The notes under the pieces: model-generated
Told to the model about the DNA's origin: nothing
Databases searched by the model: none
What the model saw: the letters and a program-made list of their open reading frames with translations, nothing else
Translations under genes and position numbers: made by a program
Source of the DNA: Trissonchulus latispiculum
Taxonomy: Eukaryota > Nematoda > Enoplea > Enoplida > Ironidae
DNA: 64,000 nucleotides
Assembly: GCA_030248195.1 (NCBI GenBank)
Contig: JASAND010022863.1
Coordinates: 38,930 to 102,929, forward strand
Direction of reading: 5' to 3'
Shown: positions 1 to 12,200 of the stretch, one piece after another
Layout: each line of letters opens with the position of its first letter
Numbering within the stretch: the stretch's first letter is position 1

Positions 1-2412
1 CATGGGGACCCAGCCTCCCCACCTGAGCAATTTACGAAACTGTCAATGCTATTGTTTGGAGCATCACAGGACCCGCACTTCGGTGAAGCGATGGACGTAC
101 TTTTAGCCTTGTAGAGCACCGAGGATAATTGCAACCGCAGTTGTTCAATGTCGCTACATCGACTTTAAGACAATAAACTAAGACATCGCTAACACTACAT
201 CTAACGGCAAACAGACTGGAATGAGGATGCTGTAAAAAGATATACGAACAGAAAACATACCTGGGTTTATTTTAGGCAAAATGAGGGTGCCACTAGTGGG
301 GGATAGATAAAATGGGCTAATACAGTATGAATAGCCTGTTTTTCGTTATACCGCTATAACTAAGCCAAAAAAGTGTTCAAGAACTAAGTTTTAGCACCAA
401 AATAGACGTTTTTCGACCACAAAATTCCAGCTATTAGCCTGAAAACTTTGAAAATTCTGACAAAACTAAAAATTTGGCACTTTCTAGGCACCCTAGGGTG
501 AGGTGAGTGGGGGAGAGCCCAAAAAGTGGGAGTGGAGCCCAGTGGGGGAAGTGCTCGAGTGGGGGCCAAAAGGGGGGATTAGAGTACAGAGTAGAGTAGA
601 GCAGAGTAGAGTAGAGTAGAGTACAGTAGCAGTAGAGTACACCCAGCATACAAAAAACATTTCAACTATCAGAGACAATCCGATTACTCGAATTCCCGAA
701 TCCTACACTTTACTTCCAGGGTATTTTTTACGGGGGGGGGGGCCGAAATTTACCTCCCCCCCGAAAATGCCTTCCTCCCAGAAATCGCCTCACCGAAATT
801 TTGGTCTTCCCCCTTAATGAGGTCTACATTTTTCGATAAAAATTTTTGGAGACCCAAATTTTAGCCAAAAATAGGCAACTTTTCAAAAATTTCAAAACAA
901 ATTCAAAAATTCAAAAATGTTCAAAAATCGCCGGAGATGTTTTCGTAAAAATGGCTGTTTTTACCCTAAATCCAGGCAATTTTCTCAACTTTTTGCGTCT
1001 CTACATGCAAAATACGCCAAAAATACAAATTTTTGGCTCAATTTAGAAAAAATACCCCCCGCCGAAAATCCCCTCCAGGGAAAAATCCTTAAAAAACACC
1101 TTGACTTCTCCATTTACACTTGCGCAGTCTGTATTTATTTGTTCAAGACTGATCACTTATTATTACGTACAAAACCACATCCACTGATAAATTTAACCAA
1201 AACAGTCTCACTTCATTGACAAAATCTGGAACATCCTCCAAACGGTTATAGCTTGTTTCACTGGGTGTAAATAGGTAGAACAGTTTTCTAAAAGCAGCAA
1301 GTGATCCGCAGCAAGCAAGCAAGCAAGCAGTTTGTCCCCATAAATTCAGAGTCCATCCCTGTCATCGCTAAAACACAAAACAGATATCCGGTGCATTTTT
1401 CATATTTTTATTTTTGGCTTTCGCTGTAAACGCTAACAGGATAAGGATAAGTCGGATATATACGGTGATGTCTTACTAATTTATAGCAGTCTCATGTTGA
1501 ATAGGGATTAACTTGTCTGCCTATCGGCTTCGGAGAGGCTGTGTTCTTAATCTTTGCCATTTCTATGCGACGTTATATACACAAATTGATTCATAAACCT
1601 AATTAGTCTATAATCAATAAAAAAGTTAATATATAAACAGTTCAATCTAACAAATCATAAGTCTTTCCACAAACCACAAATAACGGCGTGTATACGAATG
1701 TGTATAGCTGTAAAAACTATGTTGAAGCAAGAATACATTATCAGCATTAATACGTAAAGCTATGTAACTTTTTGATAACAAACTACACAAAACTTAAACA
1801 GCATATCAACTTTCATTTTCAATTGACCAACGGTAAACAGAGTAGAGACAGCTTTAACTATCAACGGACATATTTTTTGAATTACAATAATATTCTGACA
1901 AATATTTTTGTATAATATCCTGATATCAAATATATAAACAAAAAGACCTCTGTAATATTGAATGATTGAATTGCGCAGATTGAATTAAATTTAAAATTAC
2001 AAAAGCTTATTAGCAGTATCACTAATACAAATAAAACGTTACAAAATATACGATATATACCTCCAAATTTGCAACAGCTTCTTTGATTCAAATTCTTCTC
2101 TATACACACGACTTCATGACGTTGTTTTGTGCCATTCCCAAAAACAAGATATTCGTTCAAGTCCCAGAACAAGACAAGAACGATCAATATCCATCAACTT
2201 GCAGCGAATGAGGGCGGCCATCCCAATATACCTTCAAAGAAAAAATCAATTTCATGACAGTAGACACATCAACACATAAAAAATTAAGAAGACTAAATTC
2301 AAAAAATCAACTTACTATATATATATATATAGTGATTCGTTTAGTTTGACCATTTTGTGTACTAAAATCGATATTTTGACAGTTTTATGTTTGAGTTTCT
2401 CGAAATCTAACT
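1..2412. other. Repeat-rich intergenic DNA without a recognisable gene
   Basis: Both strands were read and no conserved protein segment was seen. A pentanucleotide microsatellite lies near 583-645, a G-run at 734-742 and a GCAA-type tetranucleotide run near 1308-1330. Between them is AT-rich sequence with many homopolymeric A/T stretches. Open frames here are short and low-complexity and look accidental. Confidence 0.6.
583..645. repeat. Pentanucleotide microsatellite (AGAGT)n
   Basis: Imperfect tandem AGAGT/AGAGC/ACAGT units are directly visible. They explain a short minus-strand open frame rich in Tyr, Ser, Thr and Leu. Confidence 0.85.
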
Positions 2413-3034
2413 TGTTCCCATTTTGGGAACAGTGGGCATGAATGGGTACTGGGTTTTATATGGTGTAAAACCTAATATTCAGCAGTTGTACATTCCCTGG
2501 CCAATGCTTCTGAACGTGTTTCACGTGAAAATAACGTTTTTAAGGCATCCAAACAGTTTTTATGTATGCTACCTATCACTTGCTTGCCAGAAGTACCCAC
2601 CCCTTCAAGCTGTCTTGACCTCTCTGCAGCTTATTTTGGCATTTATTTCATAATTGCAGCTATGCAAATAGTGTATTAGTATCTAGACTGTTATTTAGAC
2701 GACCATTGCACGCAAGTTTAAGTGCCACGATACTTAGCAGACATATGAACATAACAGAATCAGGATGAGCGTTCCACTGTTTTCTTGTCAGACATCCACA
2801 GTAATTCGATCAAAACCTAATTCCTCTTGTAGGTGAACGCCCTATTCTATTTATAGCAGTTTAGCACGACTGGTAGGCATCGACTGCACCATGTCTTATA
2901 GCCATCTTCCGCGGAAAATGTTGGCAGCCTAGCCTTCGCAGTATCTCCAGTCTCAGGTTATACATCGACAGTCAATGTAATAGTTAGAGAACTAGCGTGA
3001 CTATTACCTGCTAATATGTACCAATACCGCATCA

Positions 3035-3164
3035 GAAAGATACAAGATAATAGACGAAAGAAAGAAAGTTGTCACGACAGCACCACAGACCCGAAAAATT
3101 CGGGCCTGAGGTGGGGATCGAACCCACAACCTTCGGTTAACTAGACCGACGCTCTACCGATTGA
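3035..3164 (-). mobile_element. tRNA-derived SINE, copy A (truncated)
   Basis: On the minus strand this holds the tRNA-like B box (GGTTCGATCCC), the T-arm and anticodon-arm part of a tRNA-like sequence, then a non-tRNA 3' body ending in a CTTT-rich tail. It breaks off inside the A box at 3164, where the other two copies continue. It matches copies B and C over its whole length with few changes. Confidence 0.8.
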
Positions 3165-3807
3165 AACAAAGGTAAAGGAAAGTTGCACCTGCTAAATTAT
3201 ACTTAAAGCTAATTATTTAATTAATTTAAAAGAAAGCAAATTCTTCATATATAATCAGTTGTAGAGAGAACCAGGACAAAATAGCCAAATCACCAAAGCC
3301 CTGTACAGTGAGAATACCACAAAAAACTGAAATTAGAAATAAAATAAGAAGTGCTGTATTATGTGAACCAACATTTTTATAAAATTGAGATGACATACTA
3401 GGTTAAACGAAGCATTTACTTTTAAAAGACAGACAAATTTTAAATATAATTTTAATTAGTTTTATATAAATTTGTAGGTTTTATTGAAACTGAGCAAAAT
3501 AATAAAATAGTAAAACAAATGCACTGGTGCTGGATTGGGGTAGGATGGGATTATTGTGATAAAGACAGATTGACACAATTGATCAAAGTCTTTCGGCCCT
3601 AATCCCTCAGGCCCTGACCAATCATGAGAGTTAGGTTTGGGGAATGGCCTATTTAATTATAGGCCAGGGCGGGATTAGGACCTTTATACTCATCGTCAGA
3701 GAGATCCAGTACTTTATAGTTTAACAATACAGTGTGCAAATAGTTCAGGTACTGGTTAGGCCAAGCCCCTCTTGCGAGGAACCAGAGTATACAGGTCTAA
3801 ATCGATC

Positions 3808-3997
3808 GGGATCGAACCCACAACCTTCGGTTAACTAGACCGACGCTCTACCGATTGAGCCACCCAGGCACAATCGAACCAAGCTTAAATTTGAATTCGT
3901 TCCCAAACTGTAGTGACACGTTTTTGAATGGGCATATAGCCCTGCCAAAGACACACACCCCGCGAGACAAGCTCAAGCTGACAGGTGGTGCACGATG
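3808..3997 (-). mobile_element. tRNA-derived SINE, copy B
   Basis: Minus-strand copy containing the leader of about 125 bp, the A box (TGGCTCAATCGG) and the B box. It is truncated on its 3' side near 3808, so the tail seen in copies A and C is missing. It lies head-to-tail with copy C, separated by five bases. Confidence 0.8.
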
Positions 3998-4002
3998 GCT
4001 GT

Positions 4003-4271
4003 AGAAAGATACAAGATAATGACGAAAGAAAGAAAGTTGTCACTACAGCACCACAGACCCAAAAAATTCGGGCCTGAGGTGGGGATCGAACCCACAACCT
4101 TCTGTTAACTAGACCGACGCTCTACCGAATGAGCCACCCAGGCACAATCGAACCAAGGTTACGTTTGAATTCGTTCCCAAACTGTAGTGACACGTTTTTG
4201 AATGGGCATACAGCCCTGCCAAAGACACACACCCCGCGAGACAAGCTCAAGCTGACAGGTGGTGCACGATG
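4003..4271 (-). mobile_element. tRNA-derived SINE, copy C (full length)
   Basis: Full 269-bp copy on the minus strand. In order it has a leader of about 128 bp starting CATCGTGCACC, a 72-bp tRNA-like segment at 4072-4143, and a tail ending near CTTTCTTTCGTC. The tRNA-like part keeps a paired 7-bp acceptor stem (GCCTGGG with CTCAGGC), A and B boxes, and a 7-base anticodon loop reading CTAGTTA, so the nominal anticodon is AGT (Thr). The tRNA part sits in the middle rather than at the 5' end, unlike most tRNA SINEs. A mobile repeat fits better than a working tRNA gene because the flanks are repeated along with it. Confidence 0.82.
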
Positions 4272-4699
4272 CCGAAGCCTAGAAATATCTTAGAGTCTCC
4301 ACACTCTTCAACTTAAAATAACCCACTGTCTGTATCTTGCAAAAACCATCTACAAAAAACCCTGTACCCATTCGTTCCCACTGTTCCCAAAGTGGGAACA
4401 TTCAAAATTTTATGTGATGCGGTAACATAATGGAGTTTGGTAACTAATTAGCTATGTCATTGTACAAGCAAGGAATAAGCTACACATGCTATCCGGCCGA
4501 TTCAATTGGTGTGGACAAAATTTAAGAGTTTGTGGCAGCAGTGGGCTGGATGATAATGAGAATGGAACCAATTCAGAATAAACTGCTCATATTTGTAAAC
4601 AATAAAATTAATGTAAAAATTGAAATCATAAACGATACCAATAGGCTAGAGTACAAAAGTGCTTGTTCCCATAATGGGAACAGTGGGCAAAAACGGGTT

Positions 4700-5120
4700 A
4701 AATCCACACTGGACAGCTAAGGCTAACAGGGTTCGTACTGAAGAAAATCGTACAGGGGAAAAAGTATCCTCATAGTCCAAACCAAACTTCTGAGAAAACC
4801 CCCGAGCAACCAAACGGGCCATATAGCGTTATATTGTGCCAATTGATTTTCTTTTGATAGTAAATACCCATTTGCTACCAACAGCTTTCCGACCAGGCGG
4901 CAGTTCAACCAGATCCCAGGCTTTATTCTCGATCACGGAGTTGTATTCGCTTTCTGCAGCTTGTTTCCATAAACTGGAATCTGAGGCTCTAAACGCCTCA
5001 CCAATCGTTTTTGGATGAGGCGTTTCCAAGTTTGCAATTAGAACATAGTCCTCTATCTCAAACCTTCGGCGAGCCAGCTTTGTTCTTACTAACCGACGAA
5101 CCCCTGCATCTTCTGGTTTT
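4700..5120 (-). pseudogene. Decayed Ty1/copia retrotransposon reverse-transcriptase fragment
   Basis: The minus strand encodes the N-terminal block of a copia-type reverse transcriptase: PHPKTIGEAF, LWKQAAESEYNSVIENKAW, LPPGRKAVGSKWVF, then [22 protein letters not shown]. These are the classical copia motifs upstream of the YVDD active site. An in-frame TAA separates the GSKWVF block from RLVARGF. The catalytic YVDD, the RNase H, the integrase and any LTR are absent. It is a dead 5'- and 3'-truncated fragment. Confidence 0.92.
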
Positions 5121-6089
5121 TAAGGTGAGAAGACACATATATTGATCAGTATCACCTTCACCTTCAATTGCATCAAGCTAGATTTTGTAGAAAAATCATT
5201 TTGACAGAACAGCTATTATATATTTTGAAGATCAGTTTCACGAAAACTAACTACCTACCCAATGGATTCGCAGAATCTTTGACAGGATGGCACGGAGTGG
5301 CAATTTCTTGATTTCGGTTAAGCCTCTTCAGATGCGAAAAAATCAATGCTAATTAGAAAATTTCGTTACGTGATTTGCTGTATTTCTGGAGCATTAAGAG
5401 CTGAAGAGCCAAATCAGTCCCCAGGTCAATATGACCTCGGTATTGTCGCACAACCAAAAGTTTTGGGGATTCTGCAGTTTGGAAAAATCGGTGTTCAAGG
5501 ATCGTCGGTTACATTTAACTGGCAATTCAGAAAACTAAAAGAATTTGTTAGTTTCGCAACATGATGTGATTCTACTTATCATAAACTTGTAATAGCGTAG
5601 AAATTTCTATAAAATAGAGTATAGATGTTTCTAACTCCAAGAATTCCGAATATAGTATCAAAACGCTACACAAAAGGATACTAACCAACACTATAAAGTA
5701 GGCACTGGACACTATTGGGGAAACGAAATCCTATCTCCTTCCTTACACTGAAAGATGCTTATGCACTAGAAATGCTTAATTCTAATATGCACAATATTAA
5801 TTTCGGTTCGCTGTTTCCAGTCAAAGCACCAATTCGATGACCGGTCGGAAAGTCTACTGTAGGTTCACTACCAGTGGGTGGTTAAAATTCTGCTGCAGTA
5901 AAGAAATACATCATATGAAATGTGCTTAGCGCAGGCTGTAGGAAGACATGCACAGGCATGATAGGTAGCATGGTGCTGTGCCCTATGTCACTAAAAGCCA
6001 ACCTGGGTACAAGTCCAAAACAACCAACCGAACCTCAGGTTTTCGTAAAGATCAGATAAGCTCAATAAAGTCGTAACAGCAGGATCATA
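5121..6089. other. Noncoding stretch downstream of PSMB5
   Basis: No conserved protein, RNA gene or clear repeat was seen. The plus-strand frame at 5346-5564 (72 residues) resembles no family I recognise and has no initiation or splice context worth calling. Confidence 0.4.
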
Positions 6090-6090
6090 C

Positions 6091-6096
6091 TTTAAT
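6091..6096 (-). terminator. Candidate poly(A) signal of PSMB5
   Basis: The minus strand reads ATTAAA about 105 bases downstream of the PSMB5 stop codon. This common variant poly(A) signal is the nearest candidate. It is inferred from position only. Confidence 0.5.
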
Positions 6097-6200
6097 GAAT
6101 TGAAAATTACGAGCAATATAAACAAACATAAACTGACAAGTAATAATAAACGTTTCAGTCAGGTTTACTACAAAACAGAAGTAACACTGCAAATTGGTAT

Positions 6201-9200
6201 TTATGCAAGTTTTGACGGATCAAACGTGTCTTTGCCATTTTCATCCATAAATTTATAATACAGCTCGCTGACATCCGACTTAGACACTTTCTTCGGGCCA
6301 TCAGCAGTAACATGGAATACTGAAAAAAGAGAAAACGTCAGCATATAAACAAATAAAATACTGCATGTAATCATGAACACAAAACATGTACACATTAAGC
6401 CGTATTAAACGCGAATACTGCTGATATGTTACTTACTATTCTATTCTATTGACCGACAAAACAGACTCAGAATAGTCTATTTCCAACTCTACCCAAATAC
6501 CGTGTTAATAATGTCCACAAAAATAGCCTTTTAATCAATTAGCCTATCGTAGACTGCCTATCTACGCCAGAATGCAGTCCCCCTCCGAACGCAACCATAC
6601 ACCGCAACTGCACTAATGGTGTAGGCAACAGTATTCCGCATCAGTACAAACCCAAAATCAGTTATGCACTTACAATTACAGTATCCACCGGAGCCCGTGT
6701 CTCTGTACGTAGCATGCATGATGGCTTTACGTCCCAACTCAATAGCCTCCGCGTCCGTCATCTGAGGCTTAATAAAGGTATCCAGAATACCGTAGGCATT
6801 CAATGAACCGGAACCGCAGGAAAACATCCGACCCTTCACACGTTTACCTTCACTGTCCACATAATAGAGGCTGGGGCCCTGAAATGATCGATAAAGAACC
6901 ATATGCAGCTTTCAAGACGCAGCTCGTCTTACTGCGAATGACTGGCGTAAACCATAAGGAAATAATAAAAAACGCCTGCTTGCAGTCACTTGTAGTCACA
7001 CTTACAGTTTTAGTCCGAACAGCCAATGGGCGCTGTGAGCGCTCTTACCCAGAGCGAACTAGTCTCTGGAGCTCCTGCCTGGTTGTCCAAAAAGAGGACA
7101 ACCAGCTCGGCTCTATCTGTGCTGCCATATAGCCAGAGAAGGTTTTGTCAAAACCTCTCTGACTATGCTATGCACAGAAAGAGGACTACAGTGGCTCCTG
7201 TTCGGACTAAGGATTCTGCCTCAGTGACTGCAGGCAGGTGTTTTTCATTATTTCTTTATGATTAATGCCTTGTATAATTCGTGGATCCGCCTGTTGGCCC
7301 ACGTTTACTTCAAGCGAATGACTGTCAGCAATAATCTCTCCATCAAATTTTGATGAGTCATAGTACATAAAGATGAGTATACATAAAATGTCAAGTTAAA
7401 ATTAATCCAATATGCGCATAGATATATTGTCAACTAATAAACTATGGAGTTTTATAACAATTACAGTAGCTACCAGAGCCCGCATCTCTTTACGTAACAT
7501 GTATAATGGCTGTTCAACCATCAGTGGTTCTCAAGGTGCCTTCATAGTCGCGAACGCAGGTGTACGCGCGTCGACGCGCGTCTACAAACGTCAGTATCAT
7601 TTTGCGCGCATCAACGCGCGTCGACGTGCGTCGATGCGCGTAAACTGGCATGCTACAAATGGACGCGTTGACGCGCGTCGACGCACGTCTACGCGCGTCT
7701 ACGCGCGTCGACGCTTCCAGTTCCAGCATAGCACCAGGACGTGATGTCACGTTTGGAGGCGTCGACGCGCGTCGACGCCTCCAAATGTGACATGGCAGTG
7801 TAGCGCGTTGACGCGCGTCAACGCGCGCCAACGCGCGTCAACGCGCGTCGACGCGCGCCTAGAGGCGACAGGGACTATGACAGCACCGTACTAGGTTTTT
7901 AGCATAAAATGCTAACACTATTTTAGACGGCTAAAATTGCTTTAATAGTCTTTAGTAGTTGGGCAGATAGGAAGCCTAATGGTGATTTCATAGTTCCAGT
8001 CGCCTCTAGACGCGCGTAGACGCACGTCGACGTGCGTAGACGCGCGTTGAAGCGCGTCAACGCGCTACACTGCCATGTTACATTTGGAGGCGTCGACGCG
8101 CGTTGACGCACGTGGACGCGCGTAGACGCGCGTCGACGCCTCCAAACGTGACATCACGGCCTGGTGCTATGCTAGCACTGGAAGCGTCGACGCGCGTCAA
8201 CGCGCCCATTTGTAGCATGCCAGTTTACGCGCATCGACGCACGTCGACGCGCGTTGATGCGCGCAAAATGAGATTGACGCTTGTAGACGCGCGTAGACGC
8301 GCGTCGACGCGCGTACACCTGCGTTCGCGACTATGAAGGCACCTTAACCGGTGCATAAATCTATGGATCTCTAAAAGATAAACGTACGCACCCGCTTATC
8401 ATAACCCGAAACCATAGAGCCAACACTGAGACCCATTCCTTTGTAGTTAAAAAGCATATTTGACAGCAACTTAGAGGCAGCGGCCACAGTAATTCTTTCC
8501 TTATTCTGTAGTTCGTAGAGCCTAAAAGTACCAGTCAAATCTATTAAACATGTTAACCAGAATTTATATATGCTTTCAGATTTAAAAAATTAACAACACC
8601 ACCACGAACAATCCAGCGTAAGAGGAGTGACCGGCTGTAAGTCACGATTTCGCTCAATAACTCCCTAAAAAGAAGATATCTCTAGAATCCTATGTGACAG
8701 AGCCGAGTTCTGGGAAGGCTTGGCTTGTCCCAAGAAAATGCGAGTGGTGGTGTGTTTTGTGCAGTGCTTTTGTGGTGCAGTGCTTGGTGGAGTGCTTTTG
8801 TGGCGATTCTTTAAAATAATATAACTTGCGCAATTTTGGGAGTCGGAAAAAGTTTTATGCATCGTTGTAAAGCTTATAATTGGGACAGGGATTTTTGGGT
8901 CCAGATGTGCGTCTGGACGCTGGGTTTTTTATTTGCGCCACAAACTGCGAAATTACGCAATTTTTTCTGAAATACGCTAAAATTTTGGGCAGTTGCGCCA
9001 CAGTACGCAAAAATTTTTGAACAAACATGTGCTTGGAAAAATGCTATTTGGAGCTTTAAAAATTTAAAAATCTTTTAAAACTTTCTGATTTTTGCCTGGG
9101 GGCTGCCGCTGCCAGAACCCCGTTATATAGCTCATATTAGCGATTTTATTTAGGTAATAAGTAAATTCGGCCTCGCTGAATTCACTTCTGCAGCCATTTT

Positions 9201-12200
9201 CTCGATATTTCGTATAAGTGAAAAAATCGAACATCAAAATTTGCAGCTTCAACCCGATAGGTTTCATCAAATTTGCCAGTTTCAATGGTAAAATGCAAAA
9301 AGTTGTAAATCTTTCGAAATTTGTTAAAAGTTGAAAGCGGATGTCTTTCTCCCAGAGTGGTTTTTGGCCACGTTAGGTCAGCGTCAGCCAAACAATTGTC
9401 GCGTCTGAACGCAATTTTGAGCTGTTCACGTGAAAGAGCGTTTTAAACTGGCTATATTGACGTCTTTTTAGCTATTCAGAACACTTTTTGAAAGTTTGGC
9501 GGCAAAAGCAAAAATTGGTTTTCCCCCACCCCTTGGTTTTATTTTTTTCATTTTTTAAAATTTTGTTGGCAGCTTGCCAAGAATGCTGCTGTGGAAATTT
9601 TCCACAAGACCCCAAAAATGCTAAAAGTTGTCCGATTTACCTCAAATTTGGTATGGTAGGTTGGATGGGTCGTCGTGCCAACATGCACAAATTTCAGCCC
9701 TCTAGCTCTTCCCTATCACTCGTGGGGTTGGTTTCTTCCTTCCTTTTGGCGGTTGGTATTTGTTCCCCGACCTCTATATATACACAAAACATGCTACGAG
9801 TCATTGTAAAATTATTGAAGGTTCTCTGATGTTCCAAAATGATAAATTAATTAATATTAGATTTGTTAAAACGGTAAATTAAGTAAAAAATAGCTCGAAA
9901 CTGGTTTTTAAGAAATAAAGCAGGTGTGGCGCAATTTTTCCCTAATTACGCAAAAAATTTCGAGTCACTGCGCCACGGACCGCAAAAAGTTCATACGAAA
10001 AATAAAACACAGTCTGGACGCAAAGCTTCTTATCCGGACGCAATGAAATTTAACTGAACGCGAGCTAGACGCAACATTATTTCGGAAGAAAATTAACTTC
10101 GTAAGAGTAAAAAGTTTAAATGTTTCCAGTAGTACCAATTTTTCCGTTTTTTTCCAAAAATTTCTTCGGGTTCATGGAGCTCTGCCCCCAGAATCCAGAC
10201 CCCTGGTGTATACCACTTTGTCATGGAATGCCAAGGTACAAGATCATGTCTCAATGTTATTTGTTAAGTCGTTGTCCATCTGCATCCATACATCTTTTTG
10301 AACTCGTAAATTTCACATCAATAAGTAAAGCATAAAAATGTGCATAATCGTCAATATTTTTTGCAGTTTTTAAACACTTTAAAGAATAATTCTGCACGGC
10401 GCATACACGCTTTTGTTTATTGATACTGACTTTATTCAAAATGCAAACATTTACAGATGCAATTTACACAAAGAATTAAATAGTGATAGATGCTTTAGTT
10501 ATATGTAACAGATGCCAAATTAATCCTTTTGAACATTTTCATTACTTATTTATTCGTAACTGCAAAAAATCTCCAACTTCTGGGGGCTCCGCCCCCCCAG
10601 ACCTTCCTCTGATCTTTTCAGGAACCAGTAATTCTGTTTTCAAAATGGAATTTGTGTTTTCTTATTTACTACCTTAGTTCTCAGTTATATTAATTTAATA
10701 ACTATTTCATTATTTCTTTATACCATAATTAGTTTATCTATAACATTGAAACATCGGAATATTGTCGTGTGTCAATAAAATCGAAAGTTACTCACGAAAC
10801 GCGTTAGATGCTACAGACGCTGTGTTAATCTTTTGAAACATTTCCATTACGGATATAATCCGTAACTGCAAAAAATCTTCAACTTCTGGAGGGCTCCGCC
10901 CCCCAGACCACCCGGTGCTCCCTTGAAATACGTTTTCAGAAACCTGTAGTTTTCAGGGTTTTCGAAACTGAATGTATGTTTGATATTTACAACCTTTTTC
11001 TCAATGCCATTCAAAAATATTTATTAAGTTTTAATATGCACTTTAATTAGTTTAACTTATAACATTGAAATATCGGAATAATGTGTGTCAATAATATCCA
11101 AAATTACTCAAGGTATTGCTTTAGATGCAACAGATGCCAAATAAAATCTTTTTAAACATTTCCATTACGGATAATTCTGGAAATGCAAAACAATTCTTCG
11201 ACTTCTGGGGGGCTACGCCCCCCAGACCCCCGCCGTGTCAGGGTTTTTTTTGAAAATCGGGACTGTGTCAAACTTGTGTCCAGCTAATTTTATTTGTGTC
11301 CAGCTAAGAAAAGTTGTGTCCAGAAACAAAATTTCGCGCAGCGCTAATATAATATATTATATAATTATATAATATTGTATAATATATTATATATGTAAGT
11401 GGTATTTAACGCGCTATTTTAGTGTAGGAATAAAATTTGTTATTATGCGAATAAATTATAGTTGTCTATTGTTTGCAATTGTCTAGCAATTTGCAAGAGT
11501 CACCGATGCCACACTTTTCTTGTTGACGTCGCAAGCCATAGGACAAGAATTTTGACAAGAATATAAAATTTAAACGTAGAGATGCGGGGGGATGCGAGAT
11601 GCTGAGATGCGGAGCCCCCCAGAAGCTGAGGAAATTTTGTAAAACTGATGAAAATCCTTGATGGAAACACTCATAACTTTGATTTCGGCAGCCAGTAAAG
11701 ACCCAAAATATAAACAAACTGCCACAGGGCGAAAATTGTTTAAAATTATGGTTTGGCAGCATTTACAAATGGGTTATTCTCTTGTGCAATTTGGTGTCTA
11801 AACTGGTTAGGTATGTAAGTATATATTTCCACGACTCTGTATGTACGAATGCACACAACTTCACAGAACACTAGAGTGAGTGTGCTTACTATGTGTACGC
11901 AAGTACTTCTTCAGATATTTTAGGAAATAGTTTATCATGGGGCAGCTCGGAGAGCGCCCCATAATATGAGCCAAAAAGGTACATTGCGTGTTTTCAAAAT
12001 GCTTAATTAGGCGTAACTAATTAACGGTAAGGAATTAAGAGCTAATATTTACATTTTTGAAATCCCCAGGCCAAGAGCTTTCGAATGATACCAAACTTGC
12101 CCGGAAAAAATGAACTTTGAAAATTTTCATTTTTCAGACCTACTTTCTAAGTGGGGTTTTTTTTTATTCTCTTGTGTTTCTCCTTTACGCTCGTGCTACT

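Larger units (their letters stand above)
2414..4399. mobile_element. 2-kb element with palindromic GTTCCCA...TGGGAAC termini
   Basis: The left end near 2414 and the reverse complement of the right end near 4399 share about 45 bases. Both begin with GTTCCCA, then TTTGGGAACAGTGGG, then GAATGGGTAC and GGGTTTT. The outermost part of each arm is itself a small palindrome. A third, partial terminus starts at 4665. No transposase is visible and no target-site duplication could be fixed. The interior carries three SINE copies, so it is either a non-autonomous DNA transposon or an inverted pair of a shorter repeat. Confidence 0.55.

Noticed and set aside
4072..4143. Functional tRNA-Thr gene
   Set aside because: The tRNA-like block is embedded in a repeat present three times within 1.3 kb with shared flanks; a SINE explains it better.
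7412..8336. Arg/Ala/Thr-rich frames as a repeat protein
   Set aside because: They are artefacts of ACGCGCGT arrays read in several frames on both strands.
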